Origin: Thuidium tamariscinum
Lineage: Eukaryota > Streptophyta > Bryopsida > Hypnales > Thuidiaceae
Assembly: GCA_947034885.2 (NCBI GenBank)
Contig: OX344755.2
Span: forward strand, 4,776,501 to 4,840,500
DNA: 64,000 bases
Reading direction: 5' to 3'
Part shown: one piece after another, positions 1 through 11,546 of the stretch
Numbering within the stretch: the first letter of the stretch is position 1
Layout: every line of letters begins with the position of its first letter
Notes under the pieces: generated by a model
What the model was told of the DNA's origin: nothing
The model's database searches: none
The model's input: the letters and a program-made list of their open reading frames with translations, nothing else
Made by a program: the position numbers and the translations under genes

Positions 1-924
1 AGATTGTACTTACTCTCCCGAGAATCTGGACAAACCCAATATCCGGGCACACTCTCTCCCTACCTATTCCTGCAACTCTACAGAACATACACCAACAGAG
101 TCACCCACTGGAATACACGCCGCCACCTCAATGTGAATCAGAAAAGCTGATTTGAATTGCACAATGCTAGGAAAACAAGATATGAAAATGCACACTAACA
201 AACTAAAAACTAACACCTAAATACTTTACAACCCAAGGGAAACCACAGCCCAAGGGAAATCAAAGCCAACCACAAGGGAATGACACATGTCACTCGCCTT
301 ATCCGACTCTCAGTTGACTTCCACTGAACGCCAGCACTATCCGTAAAAAGTGGATCTCAGATCCGAAAAATCCGGATCTAGTGGAGTCAACCTTACCTAC
401 TCATCTAAAAGCAACTTGAAAAGTGCTTTCTACCAAAAACTTAGGTTTTTAGCCGCCTACCTACTGCTGTACCTAACCCTAAACCTATTTCCTTGGCTGC
501 TTCCCTGGAGTCTCTTCCTTCTTGGCGGCGCCCTTCCTTGGTGGCTGTTTCCAAGCAAAACCGGAAGTGTTCTTGCGCTTCCTTGCTTGTGATGATTTGG
601 CCTTCAATTGGGCCTTGACCTTCTTTGTCATGGCCAATTTAGCATCTGGACCAGAATCAGGTTCTGACTCCTCACTTCCAGATCCAGAGGTGGACTCCTC
701 CTCCTCCTCCTCCTCCAAAGAGGTATTCCGGTTCTGGTTCCGGTAAAAAGACAATCCCTCTCTTAACACTATTATCTCCTTACTGTTTCCCAACATTCCG
801 GTTTTCATTACTATACTATAAATCTGGATTTAGACTAGTAAATCACAAATTTATATGACAAATCAAAAGAATTAAAACCTAATTTATACTTTCTAGAATA
901 AAGATGACTTTCCAGGTTGCGACA
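1..924 (-). mobile_element. Fragment of the TG..CA, 5-bp-TSD element family, cut by the window edge
   Basis: On the minus strand this matches the 3' part of the element at 22876-26789. The end of the acidic/basic ORF is followed by a tail with the shared words GGCGGCTAAA and GTGGAAGTCAAC. Its right border ends in GGTTGCGACA at 915-924, which matches the family terminus (TGTSGCAA when read inwards). The domain-coding 5' half is missing, so the copy is internally deleted. The other end and its target duplication lie outside the window; CTATC at 925-929 is the expected duplication. The assignment rests on reading alignments by eye. Confidence 0.65.
485..808 (-). pseudogene. C-terminal remnant of the gag-like ORF
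   Basis: The frame has a poly-Glu/Ser/Gly stretch followed by a Lys/Arg-rich tail ending in PRK. This is the same order of acidic patch and basic tail seen at the end of the ORF at 24143-26239 (residues EEEEESDEE, later KKQPARKG). The N-terminal domain and coiled coil of full-length relatives are absent, so this is not a complete gene. The first roughly 30 residues of the open frame look non-coding. Confidence 0.55.
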
Positions 925-929
925 CTATC

Positions 930-1165
930 TCATTTGCCAACGACGCTAGCATTCGAGCGTGGAGCAGTGAGCCTGTGAGCTGCGAGCATGGAGCCTGTGA
1001 GCCTGGAAACCAAAAAAACTGAAATTTTTTTGAAATTTTTTTTTTTCCAAATTTTTTGGTTAAAAAGTTGATTTTTTTACGGAAAATGGTGAAAATATGA
1101 CCTATGACCATGTCACCTATAACCGTGGTTTAGGTGAAATGTTATATTTTGGAGATGAACTTTTA
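930..1165. repeat. Putative left terminal inverted repeat of composite unit A
   Basis: The segment holds GCTAGC, then several GAGCCTGTGAGC-like words, a T-rich stretch with TTTTTTCCAAA, then CCTATGACCRTG and CCGTGGTTT. The same blocks occur in reverse complement at about 22110-22236, beyond the 3' end of the ParB-methylase gene, as expected of the two ends of a MULE with long terminal inverted repeats. A third, partial copy of the outer part lies at 36733-36815. The exact terminus cannot be fixed because fragment 1-924 abuts it. Confidence 0.4.
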
Positions 1166-3094
1166 TTCACTAAAGGGTGAGGCCTTCCAAGGTTTAGGGG
1201 AAAATTTTCAGCATGTAGTTTTCCCATTATCCACAAAACTAGCAAAGGATTTATAAGAAAAAATGTTGTATTCATGGAGGGGGTCAAAATTCAACAAATT
1301 TTTTTGATAAAACATTCTGTGACACTTTGTGAATGCATTGATAGTTTTGAATACTTCTGTAATACGCGAGAATTCACTTCAAATGGCAATCATAATATAT
1401 ATTTATAAATGCAATTCAAGTAGACCAACATATCTAGCCATGCCTATTCTGGAATTGCAATAATTCCCGCTCGGAGTAGAAGTAGCTTCAACTCATTGAA
1501 GCTATAACTTGGTGCATGAATGAATTTATCTTCGTGGACATCCATCTTGCAAAAGTACCTATACAAATAGTACAAGTGCTTGCAATTCACGTACTGTTGA
1601 TGACCACCAATAGCTGAAACAACCATATTCACAAAATCTGGACATGTGCACGTTGGGAACATTCCTAGGGTAACTCGATATGCATTCCTGTTAGAATCTG
1701 ACCCTGTCTCAAGTACCACAATTGCACCAAGTCCAGGAAAAGGGAGTAATGTGACCTCCAAAATTTGTCCTCTGACATTCCCTGCACTTTCCCATTTATT
1801 CTGTTGTTCTGTAGTTGGTGCATTTACCGTCCTTCGAATGGTTCGGTTGTTCCTGACTGTAGGATACGTGTCTGGGTTCTTTGGTGAAGGTTCGTCATAC
1901 AAAACAGTGGTGAAAATCTTTGACATGCTGAACAATCGCCGTGGTGATAATGTTGGACGTACTTGGAGGTGGAATCCCGCATGCTGCAAGAGCAATGTCT
2001 CTTCACGGTTGAGATTGGTTCCACTCAGAACAGGCCATACCTCTAAGACCTCTGGCCAATCAATTACCTACTTCCGCTTTGTACCTTTTACACATCGTTC
2101 AATGTCGTCCCAACAGAACCAGAAATCTGCCACAACCTCTCGCTTACTGCCATATTCCTTTTTTCGTCCACGATAGGTAGGAGCTGGAGTTCCCTTCTTT
2201 CCTCTTGCAATTTTTGACGTGCACTTTATGCTGGATCTCTGTTGTTGAGCTTGACATCTTGCGTTGGATTTGTGGCTAATCCTTGCTATATGCCACTTAG
2301 ATATGTCGCAGTCACTTTCAAATGCAATCGTAACATGTCCTACAGTAGAATCTTCTAATTCTTTACCCTTATTTTGCAAAGAAGGTGAAGAAGTTGTTGT
2401 GGACCTTGTTCGAACACGGGGTTGAGAAAAGTTCACTTTGTCCGGTCTATGTGAATCTCCTGCATCGCCAATGGGCACATCCAACTTCCTCTTCATACTC
2501 CTAAATATTTCTTCTCCCTCTAAGTGCGGTACTCTAGTTCCAACACCTTCTGAACCAGGCAATTCATTCAAAGCATCTGCTATTTTTTTGGGATCCCCAC
2601 TCCTTCTAGCAGCTCTGAGCTTCAACTCACCCTTAGATGGCCCTGATCCTAATGCATGACCTCTCAAATAGGCACGATAGTTTGTCATTTGCATCCAAGC
2701 ATGGATACTGTCATCACATGTTGCATCGAACAAGTTGTTCCCTCGCTTTCCAGACATTTGTAGCCACTTGTTATGCACCGTTTCAGATAGATTGCACGAT
2801 GGTAAGTCCAACATCTCTTCAAGATTCAACTTCTACAAATGAACAAAAATTTCCAAAATAGTTAGAAATTTATAATCCAAAGACAACAAACTTTTAGATT
2901 GTAATATTAGGGTCATGATTTAATACACTTTGTAATAGTAATTACGACTTACAAGGACTTCTCATTGTAGAAAGATATATCCATATTGAATTACTAAAAA
3001 TCAGACTAATTGAAAAAAAATCTAGTCTAAATAGACAAATATATTTGAATTGCATACCTACTGATGTTCATTTTTTGAGGTTAGGAATAAAATT

Positions 3095-3169
3095 GAGGGG
3101 GTCATGCTGATACTCGGATGAGAACCGTCGGATCCGAGGCATGTAGATTGAGTATTACCCGGACCCCCT
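3095..3169. repeat. Hairpin element, GGGGGTC..GGACCCCC type, in the transposase intron
   Basis: An imperfect inverted repeat starts at GAGGGGGTC and ends in GGACCCCCT, with a centre close to CGTCGGATCCGAGG. It belongs to the hairpin family seen at 14707, 14983, 15196, 18525 and 18763. The homologous intron of copy B keeps only a short palindrome at 57565-57586. Confidence 0.6.
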
Positions 3170-4019
3170 ATTTTCCATATCTTGAAGTACAAAATTAAAA
3201 AAAAAATTCCAAAAAAAACTCGAAAACAAAATTACACTTCCACTTCAACAGAATTCAGATTTTACATTGAACTGAACTTTGAATTCGAGAATGTAAATTC
3301 AAACTTCAAATTGGTATACAAATTGCAATGAATGATAAAACATACCATGTCCATGAAGCCTCCCCATTGCCGGTAACGAAAATGCCAAAAAGCTAGCCAA
3401 TGGTCCAAGTGATGAAGTGCATCTTCATTAGCAGCTCCAGATGATAGCCACCATGACCGTATGGCTAGGTACTGTATCTCTGCTTGGTCCATATTCTTTG
3501 AATCCTTGTACTGCTTGCACAATGACATGTGTTGTTGATGGAATGCTTCTTTGATGTACTTCTGTGTATGCTTAATCGTAGTGGCTACGTTGAACAGTTT
3601 GCAATCTAGAGAAGGATTGCAAGATTTTTTGAGAAATAGTATAGGCAGAGGCATTGTAGAACCAGAACAAGGTTGAATACCTTCTGGTGATGAGTTAGGC
3701 CATTAGACGAATGTATAGTATATTAGTATTGTAAATAGTATTTGGCTATGACGACCATTTACGAGCGTTTGTTGCTCATGTTGCAAAAGTACATTTTTTG
3801 GGCAATGAAGCATTTTCATTTTTCTCGTACAACTGTATTGTCTGTTAAACACTTAAACTGAAAACTTAACCATGAACAAATGAAAAGAATACTCAATACG
3901 TTTGCTTGAAATGTATGTGCAACAAGTTCATTTAAATCCAATGCCATACTTTCACTTAAAGTAGATTTTGTAAGTTCACTTTTAAAAATTGCCAAAATTC
4001 TATTTTTTACATATGCCAC

Positions 4020-5285
4020 AAGTATATATGCTTTTGTTTTTGATTCCCACCATTTTGAATTTTTTTAATCAAACCATTAACCCAAGTTTTTCCCACCGCA
4101 TTTTTCCACATTTTTTTTTTCCACATGTCAAACCATAACCATTTTTTTACCCTAACCCATTTCCATTTGTTAGATTCAAACCCTTTCCATATTTTAGATT
4201 GAACCCATTTCCATATTTTTATTAGTCGAACCATGAACACATTTTTTTAAACCATTTCTATATTTTTTTGTCGTCCACATTTCAAACCATCAACGTTCTT
4301 TTTTATTCAAAGCATTCCCATTTTATTGATTCAAACTATTTCCAATTTGAGCCTTAACCATTAAGGCATTAACATTTTTTTTCCAAACCATTTCTAAATG
4401 TTTTTTATTCAACATTTCAAACCATGAAAGTTTTTTTTTTCAAACCATTTCCATATTATTTTTAATCAAACCCTGAACACATTTTCTTTCCAACTTATTT
4501 CCATATTTTTTTTAGTCAAACCATTAACACATTTTTTTTCACGACCCTTTCTATAAGTTTTTTTCCAACCTTTCAAACCATTGCCTTTTTTTTTATTCAA
4601 CCCATTTCCATATTTTTTTTTATTCGAAGCATTTTCATATATTTTTTAGTCGAAACATGAACACATTTTTTTTCCAAACCATTTCTATATTTTTTTGTAT
4701 TCAACATTTCAAATTATTAACTTTTTTTTAATTCAAAGCATTTCCTTTTTCTTTTTCTTTGATTCAAACCATTTCCATATTTTTTTTAGTCGAACCATTA
4801 ACCCATCTTTTTTCCAAACCATTTCTATATTTTTCTTTCTAACACCCTATACCATTACCGTTTTTCTTTACTCAAAACTTGGCCATTTTTTTACCCTAAA
4901 CCATTTCCATATTTATTCTAGTCAAACAATTAACACATTTTTTCTCCAAACCATTTCTAAATTTGTTTTTCCAACATTTCAACCCATTTCCATATTTCTT
5001 TTAGTCAAACCCTAATCACATTTTTTTCCCAACCCATTTCCAAATTTTTTTGGTCGAGCCATTAACACATTTTTTTCCAAACCCTTTCTATATTTTTTTT
5101 TCATTCAACATTTCAAACCATTAACGTTTTTTTTATTCAAACCATTTCCATAATTTTTTTATTCGAACAATTAACACATTTTTTTTCAAAACTAGTTTTA
5201 CATTTTTTTTATTCACAATTCCAAACCATTAACGTTATTTTCATTCAAACCATTTCCTTTTTTTTGATTCAAACCACCAAAACCT
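4020..5285. repeat. AT-rich minisatellite
   Basis: About eleven degenerate units of roughly 105 bp are built from the phrases CCATTTCCATATTTTTT, AGTCGAACCATTAACAC, CCAAACCATTTCTA and CAACATTTCAAACCATT. The whole array lies inside the insertion at 3576-5923. Open frames across it are low-complexity and not coding. Confidence 0.8.
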
Positions 5286-5454
5286 TTTTTTAAAATACAG
5301 AATATATATTATATTTAGACTATGGAAGGCCTAAAATACAAAACCATGGGAAATTATTTTTTGAGAGATGGTTAAACCTCATAGACTAATGAGAAAATTT
5401 TGATTGCGAATATGAACTCAGACTTTTAAGTCTTACAAATAAAGAGTTCCAGTC

Positions 5455-5815
5455 CACGGAGCCCAGGCCGTCCATCCTGACCGTCGACGGCACGGCCAGG
5501 CCGTCCATCGAACCCAGGCCGTCCAACCTTCCTCTCAATCCAAGCCGTCCTTCCCAAGCGTAGACTGTACCCAGACCATCGATCTGGAGGTGTCCGTCCA
5601 GGCCGTCCACTGGACGTCCTGTCCATCGGGGCCGTCCATACCCCGCGAGCGGGGCCGTCCCCTAAAACCGTCCACCGGATCCGGACCGTCCGCAGAACCC
5701 AGAGTGTCCATCCAAGCCGTCCAGTCAGCCAGGACCGTCCATCGGAACTGTCCACCGAGCACGTCCTTCCAGGCCGTCCATGGAGGTCGTCCGTGAGGGC
5801 GTCCATGACCGCTGT
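5455..5815. repeat. GC-rich minisatellite (GGCCGTCCAT)
   Basis: About twenty degenerate copies of a short unit around GGCCGTCCATC or GACCGTCCAT. It sits next to the right terminus of the insertion at 3576-5923. All six-frame ORFs here are shadows of the repeat. Confidence 0.8.
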
Positions 5816-8592
5816 CACGATTTTTCATCCTCTATCGCGGATTCTGTCGTGAATTTCATCCTGACGGACGCTCGGCTCCCCGTCACGTCAGCGGACGGAC
5901 GTGACGCGACGGAAGCAACCCTGATGCTTATGGAGAGAGGTACTCCAATGTAGCAAACATGTTCTTTCTCGATTCTCCATGGCAACATTGGCAGAACCGC
6001 TTCCGTACACAATGCGTACCGCATTCCAATTGGCCATGGCACTATCCGCCATAAATCCCTTGAAGTTTGGATTAGTCACCCCATGTGAATGCATTACCAT
6101 ATTCAAGCTTCTCCAGAACTGTACTTGAATCTCGGTGTCTTCGGATTGCATATCGCATATTGCAATGGTCATTACCTTTTTGTACTGAGTATCATACACG
6201 TGGCAAGCCATTGTGGTCCAGTCCTTCACGCGCTTTACGTGGTCAAACATCAACCAAGCATTCTGAAGATCATCTCCTTCTTGCATGCGCTTTACGAGGT
6301 CTACCCCATTCCCTGGGCCTTCAGTAAGCATCTTGAAGATGTATACCTTCTCCTTCCCTTGCCCAGGGAAGACACTGTCGTGTATGAATTTGAACTTGGA
6401 CTCTCTCTTCATAGTCATAATGTTGTCGATCACTCCTCCTCGGTTGTTAGAACAGAAAGAAGAAATAACATTGCGAATACTTGGACTACTTAGGTATTGA
6501 AAGCGATCCATGACCTCCTCCATTTCTTCCTCCCTCAACATCTTTTTCTCGCCCTCTCCATTGTGGAACAAGTAGCTCGTTAAGAACTCTTTACTAGCAG
6601 AAAGAGCAATAGCAGAGTTTGTGGCCATGGGTGTCTTTTCCACTTGCTCTGCTACGAGTCCGCAAATTTTTTCCGCGGAATCCCTATACATCCCCTTAGC
6701 AACAGGGTGCTCGTGCTTTCCAAAGTGAATTGCAGCCCTACTAAGTTTTGGGTTATCAGCATATGCATAGTAAATCCTAACCTTGCATTTGCTAAGACAG
6801 GATGGTGAAGTTTTGCAGACTTTGCATACTAGAGTTGAATCTGCTGGTGGACACTCCCCCGGACTAAAAGGAAACACAGTATAGCCAGTCCACTCTGTTT
6901 CATTTTTCTTAGAAGCTCTCTTAAAATAATCACAATTTGGATTTTCACAACTGAGATGGCCAGCACAGTAGGACTTATGGAATTTTAAGTTGTCAGAGTT
7001 GTAGATGTTCGTGGTCATGAGCTTGCACCACGGATGTCCGTCATACCGCTTGTCCATTCCCTCCAAGTTTCGAGCACTAGTCGACAAAGAAGATGAGCGA
7101 CAGGGGGGCAGTTCAAAGATGACATCTCCGTCAAATACTGCTGGAAGGTATGGAACCTGAAGATGCTTAAGGGTATCTAGATCCATTGTCAACAGTTCAT
7201 TGCGAGACCGACGCATTGTAGCGAGTCTCTTCAAACATTCCATAATGCTTTCTCTCCCTGCTACATACGGGTGTACAAGAGGAAGTGGTAGTGACGAAGT
7301 TGAGGGACTTCTAGATGGAATATCGGAAATTGATTCTACTCTTTCCATCTTGCATGATGCAAGGGGAACAGAGGCATGAGGCTTCTTGGACTTGCAATCT
7401 ACAAGCTCTCCTTCGGAATCGGAAGACAACTCTATAATAGTATCTAATCTCTCTACTTTCACCGTACGAAGGACTGTATGCATCTCATTCATTGGCAGAG
7501 TATGTAGAGGTGGGCTAAGTGCAACGACATGTGGTAGTTTAGGCATATCTACAGTGGAATTGTCTGATTGGCGACTAAGGATTTCAGTAGATGCACTGAG
7601 TGTAGACAATGGAAGCCCATATGCTCTATAGTTTCCCGGAGGAAGGTGCCAGCAACGTCTTCCATCTTCTATAGACATGTCAACAGGGACAGACTGATGT
7701 ACTTCTCCTGATTCCCACATTTTTTCTTCCTCAACATATATAGAGTTTTCTACAAACTTAAATCGGACATGGAGAAGGTGGCTGGCGACTCTAGCACATC
7801 CACCGTCTACTATCGGAAACACAATAGGAACAACATGCCCATCTACTTGAATGGAAGCCATAGTTGAATCTTATGGAGGGATTGGAAGACAAAGATAAGA
7901 CAAGGAAACCTACAGTCCTACTGTGGCAAGACATATTTTTGATCTTTCCATTTAAAGTCAGTATGGAGCGGAAAGTGGAAAATTTAGCAACCGGATTTGT
8001 TCAGGGAATGGGTAAGATCCAGAAGTAGTACCAGATAATGTTGTAGAGACCGGGGGCAGAATAATTCCGGTTTATTACGACGGAATACCGGAACGGAAAA
8101 ATTCCGGACCCTACAGAACGGATTCTATCCGGATTCAGTCCCAGAACGGAACGGATGATTTCCGGACTTGGACCGATCGGATGAGAACGGGAACGGATGA
8201 TCAGGAACGGAAGATCGGATCCATTTCTGGAAACTATATAAGGCCTGACATTTTCAGTTGGCCCATTTGCTCTCAGGCGCTTCGTTGTGTGTTTTTTAAC
8301 CCTCAGCGTTTTCCGCCTTTTCTGTGAGTTGGTTTTCCGCGCGTGTTTGGTGGCGCGACTTTCTGTGGCGCGGCTGTCAGTGGTAGCGCCTGGTACTTGT
8401 CAGGGCGGGCGATTGTCAGTGTGCGCGGGTTTCAGACGGTGTGCCCAGGCGCTGGTGTGCGCGGGAGGACTGTGTGTGTTTTTGTGCAGGTGATTATTAC
8501 GGGCGGTTTAGTTTTGTCTGTCATTGTGAGTGTGTGTGAGGAACGGGACGTGCGGCTAGGAGAGAAGTGAGGTAGTTTTCCGGATAGTTGCC

Positions 8593-10275
8593 ATGCCGCA
8601 GCTATGCCGGAAGAGAACCGAGTCCACTACACCCCCACCCTCAGGGATAAAACTAAAGAAAGTAGTTCCGCTCATTCCTACTACAGAGCCGGAGAAAGGC
8701 AACTTGATGGCGGACTTGACCACCATGGGGTGTCTAGGGTTAGCAGAGATACCCTGGGGTTTCAAGGAGGAGCGGATGGTGAAGGAGCTGAAGGGCAAGG
8801 TGTCAAATCAGTTCGACAACACGGCGCGGGGAATGCCGCACAAATGGACGGAGGCGCACTGGAGGGCCGTATACGGGTTCAAACACCAGGGGCACGGACC
8901 GGCCGGGAGGAAGGTAGACTTCCTCCAAAACAAGTTCAGTGGCACCCCTCACCCGAAGGACGGATACCGGATCATGGACTGCAACGAAGACAGGCATAGG
9001 CGCCTGTTGAAGTTTCTGCTTCCGATCCTTCATCCGGAGAAGCCAACCCGGATCACGATCGGCCTGGCCAACACCATTTTCGGTGCGCTGATCGGAGACC
9101 GGAAAGTGGACTGGGGCCGGATCATACAGGACCTGATCACCCGGTTACTGAAGAACCTCGGAGGGAGTAGGGCAACTCCGATCTCCCCCTACCTCTTCCA
9201 CCTCTACCACCATCTACAGCTCCTTTCGGATACGGAAGAGAAGACGTGGCACACCCAGAAGATAGTCTTGACGTACGGGGAGACGTCAACGGATGATGAG
9301 GAGAGCTCCGAGTCCGAGACAGACCGGGAGGACTCGGATAAGGGAGAGGAACCGGAAGTTCCGCTCGTGAAGCGGCAGAAGACCACACCGCCGAACACGA
9401 GGGGATCTCCTCCGGTCCGACACAATCCGGGAACGGAAGGCAGAGCAGGACCATCCGAACCGGGTCAGGCCGAACCAGCAGCAGAGGAAACGGATCCCAG
9501 TGATCCGTTCGTACAACTGACGGAAATCCTGTGCAACATCCGAGCGGATTGGGAGGTCAAGCGGATCGTCTTGGAGAACATCGCGGAGATGGTCAATGGC
9601 AAACCGGATCATACTCTCCCGACCGTGGTAGGGAATTGCATCGCCTCGCCTGCGGATCTCGCCAAGATGGAGGAGGAAAACCGGAAACTTCAGGAGGAAG
9701 TTGACGGTTTGAAGGCGGAGCTCCTTGTTCTCAGGGACAACGAGGCCGCTACCAAGGAGATGGCGGCGGAGACCGTCAAATTGGCGGAGCACGTGAAGGC
9801 AACATTCGGGGAACCCGGATCGGCTGTCATCCGGGCTCAACTGTTTGACGAAGAGGTGCACAAGGAGAAGAAACTATCCGGAAGCCGGATAGTCCGGATT
9901 CTGTCCGACTTCTCCGAAAAGGTGGAGACGACTTTGGTGAAGGTTCAGGAGGCGGCCGAACGGATGGAAGACTGTAGCCGGAGACTGACGGAAATTCCGG
10001 TCAGACTCTCCGATCTGTCTCTACCGGATATTTCCGAAGGGTTGCCTCAGAGACCAGGGAAGGACAGGACGCCGCAATCCAAGAAGTCAGGGCGAGCGTC
10101 AACGGGCAACCGGGAGGCGGCAATTCAGTTGTCGGAGTCTCCTGCGAGTCCGGTTACTGGAGCTCCGGTTGCAACAGACGGAGAACGGAATCGGAACCTC
10201 ACCGAGGTCTTCGAGCAGATCAGTAGGGCGGAAAGCCCGACTATAGGATCTAGGGTAGCAGAGCCGGATACGTAG
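8593..10275 (+). CDS. Gag-like / plant-transposon-domain-like coiled-coil protein, intact
   Basis: 560 residues, starting at the first ATG after a 5' leader of about 670 bp. Residues about 35-220 form a conserved domain shared with the ORF at 24143-26239. Shared words include RLLKF, ANTIFGAL.GDRK.D and PISP.LFHLYH. The pattern resembles the 'putative plant transposon protein' domain found in plant gag-like ORFs; this is a motif resemblance only. Then come an acidic Ser/Glu stretch (about 240-265), a Pro-rich linker and a coiled coil (about 365-470). No protease, reverse transcriptase, integrase or zinc knuckle is present. It is probably the structural or DNA-binding protein of a non-autonomous element that relies on enzymes supplied elsewhere. 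The frame is intact, unlike its relative. Confidence 0.75.
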   Translation: MPQLCRKRTESTTPPPSGIKLKKVVPLIPTTEPEKGNLMADLTTMGCLGLAEIPWGFKEERMVKELKGKVSNQFDNTARGMPHKWTEAHWRAVYGFKHQGHGPAGRKVDFLQNKFSGTPHPKDGYRIMDCNEDRHRRLLKFLLPILHPEKPTRITIGLANTIFGALIGDRKVDWGRIIQDLITRLLKNLGGSRATPISPYLFHLYHHLQLLSDTEEKTWHTQKIVLTYGETSTDDEESSESETDREDSDKGEEPEVPLVKRQKTTPPNTRGSPPVRHNPGTEGRAGPSEPGQAEPAAEETDPSDPFVQLTEILCNIRADWEVKRIVLENIAEMVNGKPDHTLPTVVGNCIASPADLAKMEEENRKLQEEVDGLKAELLVLRDNEAATKEMAAETVKLAEHVKATFGEPGSAVIRAQLFDEEVHKEKKLSGSRIVRILSDFSEKVETTLVKVQEAAERMEDCSRRLTEIPVRLSDLSLPDISEGLPQRPGKDRTPQSKKSGRASTGNREAAIQLSESPASPVTGAPVATDGERNRNLTEVFEQISRAESPTIGSRVAEPDT

Positions 10276-11541
10276 GTATTAGGACTTTCCTGTTTTTGTA
10301 GTTTTTAACTTAGGAACGGATCAGGAGGAAATCCGGTCCGGTTTAGGAACTTGGAGCGGGTTGGAATCCGTTCCGGTTCAGAAGTAGGTAGGAACGGATC
10401 CGCCGAGCGATAATCGCGGCAGACTTGTATGGCACTTTTTGCTTTTTGCCCATTATTTAGGTCAGTCCCCTCGCGGTGGACTGGGAGTCTTTTCCTTTGC
10501 ATTATCTTTGTGTATTTTATTCTCTCTTGCTTTGCGTGTGTATCTCCCGAGTTTGGCAGGGCGGCGTGATGCGGAGTTAGGAAGGCGCAAGTGGTTTTGC
10601 AGGCGACATTCTCCCTTTGGTGTTTATTTTCCGTGTCTGAGTATATGAGAACGGGTAGAGAAGAGTTGGGAGTGTAACTCTAGCGCCTCAGCGCTTCTAG
10701 GACTTAAGATTCCGGGTGAGAAAGCCGTTGTTAGGCTAGACGAGAGGGAGGGATTCCTTAATCGTGCTAGAGCTCCTGGGTGGGAAACCCAGTTGAGTGT
10801 CCGATCTCCTGTGAGGTCTCACTGTCTTTGTGGCAAACGGAAGAGTTCTGGTTGACGTTGGAACGGACGGATACACTTGTAGCCACCTGGCTCCCCAGGA
10901 ACGGAAAGTCGCGTCAAAGTCGTTGTAGTATGAGAAGATCGTACGGGGGATCTCTGTGTGACCTACAGTCCGGATCTTTGTCTGGATTGTTGTGAGGGAT
11001 CAAACCGGATCTGAAGTAATTTTAGAATTAACGGGTAGAAAGTGGGTCTTCAGCCACTATAAGTCACGGAAGGAGCGGTGGGCCTACCGCTCACAAAATC
11101 AAGCGGCGACCCCTCTGATGGTAAAACAGAGGCAAAACCAAACCGGATTGAGGAACGGGTGTGGACGGATCATCCGGAACGGATTGGTCCGAAGAGGAAA
11201 CCAAGAGCGGAACTCGTTAGGGAGCAGATCCGTTGCAGTCTGACGGAACGGATAAAATCCGGGAAACCGGAAAAGTGAAGGAACGGATCCGTTCCGGACC
11301 AGATTGCTAGAATATCAGTTTTTGAACGGGATAACGGGTTGTCGTCTCGGGTTATTTGTGTATTTCCGGTTCTAGATCTAGAACCGGATTATAGAGTTTT
11401 GGGAGCTGTCCTATCTTAATCGCTTAACTAAGCCAGATACTTCACAGAATCTCGCGGGTTCGATCTTTAGAGTCACTTAGTTATACTCTACAGTGATTTT
11501 TGTGAGTATAACAGGGAATTTACTTACCCTGTGTTGCGACA
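10276..11541 (+). other. 3' tail of the 7922-11541 element
   Basis: No ORF of substance. The tail is dense in GGAACGGAT, CCGGA and CCGGAT words, as are the leader (8040-8240) and the coding region. This biased wording is limited to the element and is absent from the flanks. No terminator or polyadenylation signal could be assigned. Confidence 0.5.
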
Positions 11542-11546
11542 CCTAC

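Larger units (their letters stand above)
3576..5923. mobile_element. Non-autonomous hAT-like insertion filled with minisatellites
   Basis: It splits transposase A between codons for HKH and TQK, exactly where copy B reads without a gap. The flanks carry ATGCTTAA (3568-3575) and ATGCTTAT (5924-5931), an 8-bp duplication with one change. The right end reads GGAAGCAACCCTG; its complement, CAGGGTTGCTTCC, closely matches the terminal repeat of the giant hAT. The left end (TCGTAGTGGCTACG) agrees at only about 7 of 11 positions. Near the right end CGTCACGTC and GACGTGACG match the subterminal GACGTCACG of the giant hAT. No transposase ORF is present. Confidence 0.65.
1444..7861 (-). pseudogene. MULE-like transposase with WRKY-GCM1-like and SWIM zinc fingers, copy A
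   Basis: Two coding exons, 7861-3346 (interrupted) and 2832-1444, are separated by an intron with a GTATG donor at 3345 and a TTTGTAG acceptor at 2833. Without the insertion at 3576-5923 and one copy of its target duplication, exon 1 is 2,160 nt and exon 2 is 1,389 nt, coding for about 1,182 residues. Residues 270-390 form a Cys/His site of WRKY-GCM1/FLYWCH type (WCKL, Cys299, Cys310, CKVC at 346-349, HxH near 384). Residues 535-640 resemble a MULE DDE core: Asp540, Asp606 (MADSAM), then CLLH. The C-terminal part has the SWIM signature CTC..NCKH. Two lesions are visible: the insertion after residue 646 and a TAG in place of Trp (TKRK-stop-VID) near 2068. The protein would have bound and cut its own element's ends. 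It is a dead copy; the family call is by motif reading only. Confidence 0.75.
7922..11541 (+). mobile_element. TG..CA element with 5-bp target duplication and no visible LTRs
   Basis: The ends are TGTGGCAAGACA on the left and, complemented, TGTCGCAACACA on the right (10 of 12 identical). CCTAC occurs directly before (7917-7921) and directly after (11542-11546). It inserted about 60 bp upstream of the transposase A start codon. It holds one ORF (8593-10275) and a 1.27-kb 3' tail. I searched by eye for a second copy of either end inside the element and found none, so it does not look like a standard LTR retrotransposon. TG..CA ends with a 5-bp duplication are typical of retroviral-type or Ginger-type integrases, none of which is encoded here. 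Confidence 0.8.

Noticed and set aside
5386..5828. Overlapping frames rich in DGL/GRP and VQAVH
   Set aside because: Shadows of the GGCCGTCCAT minisatellite inside the insertion at 3576-5923.
7922..11541. Interpretation as an ordinary LTR retrotransposon
   Set aside because: TG..CA ends and a 5-bp duplication fit, but neither terminus recurs inside. TGTGGCAA at 10829 is followed by unrelated sequence, and no protease, reverse transcriptase or integrase is present.
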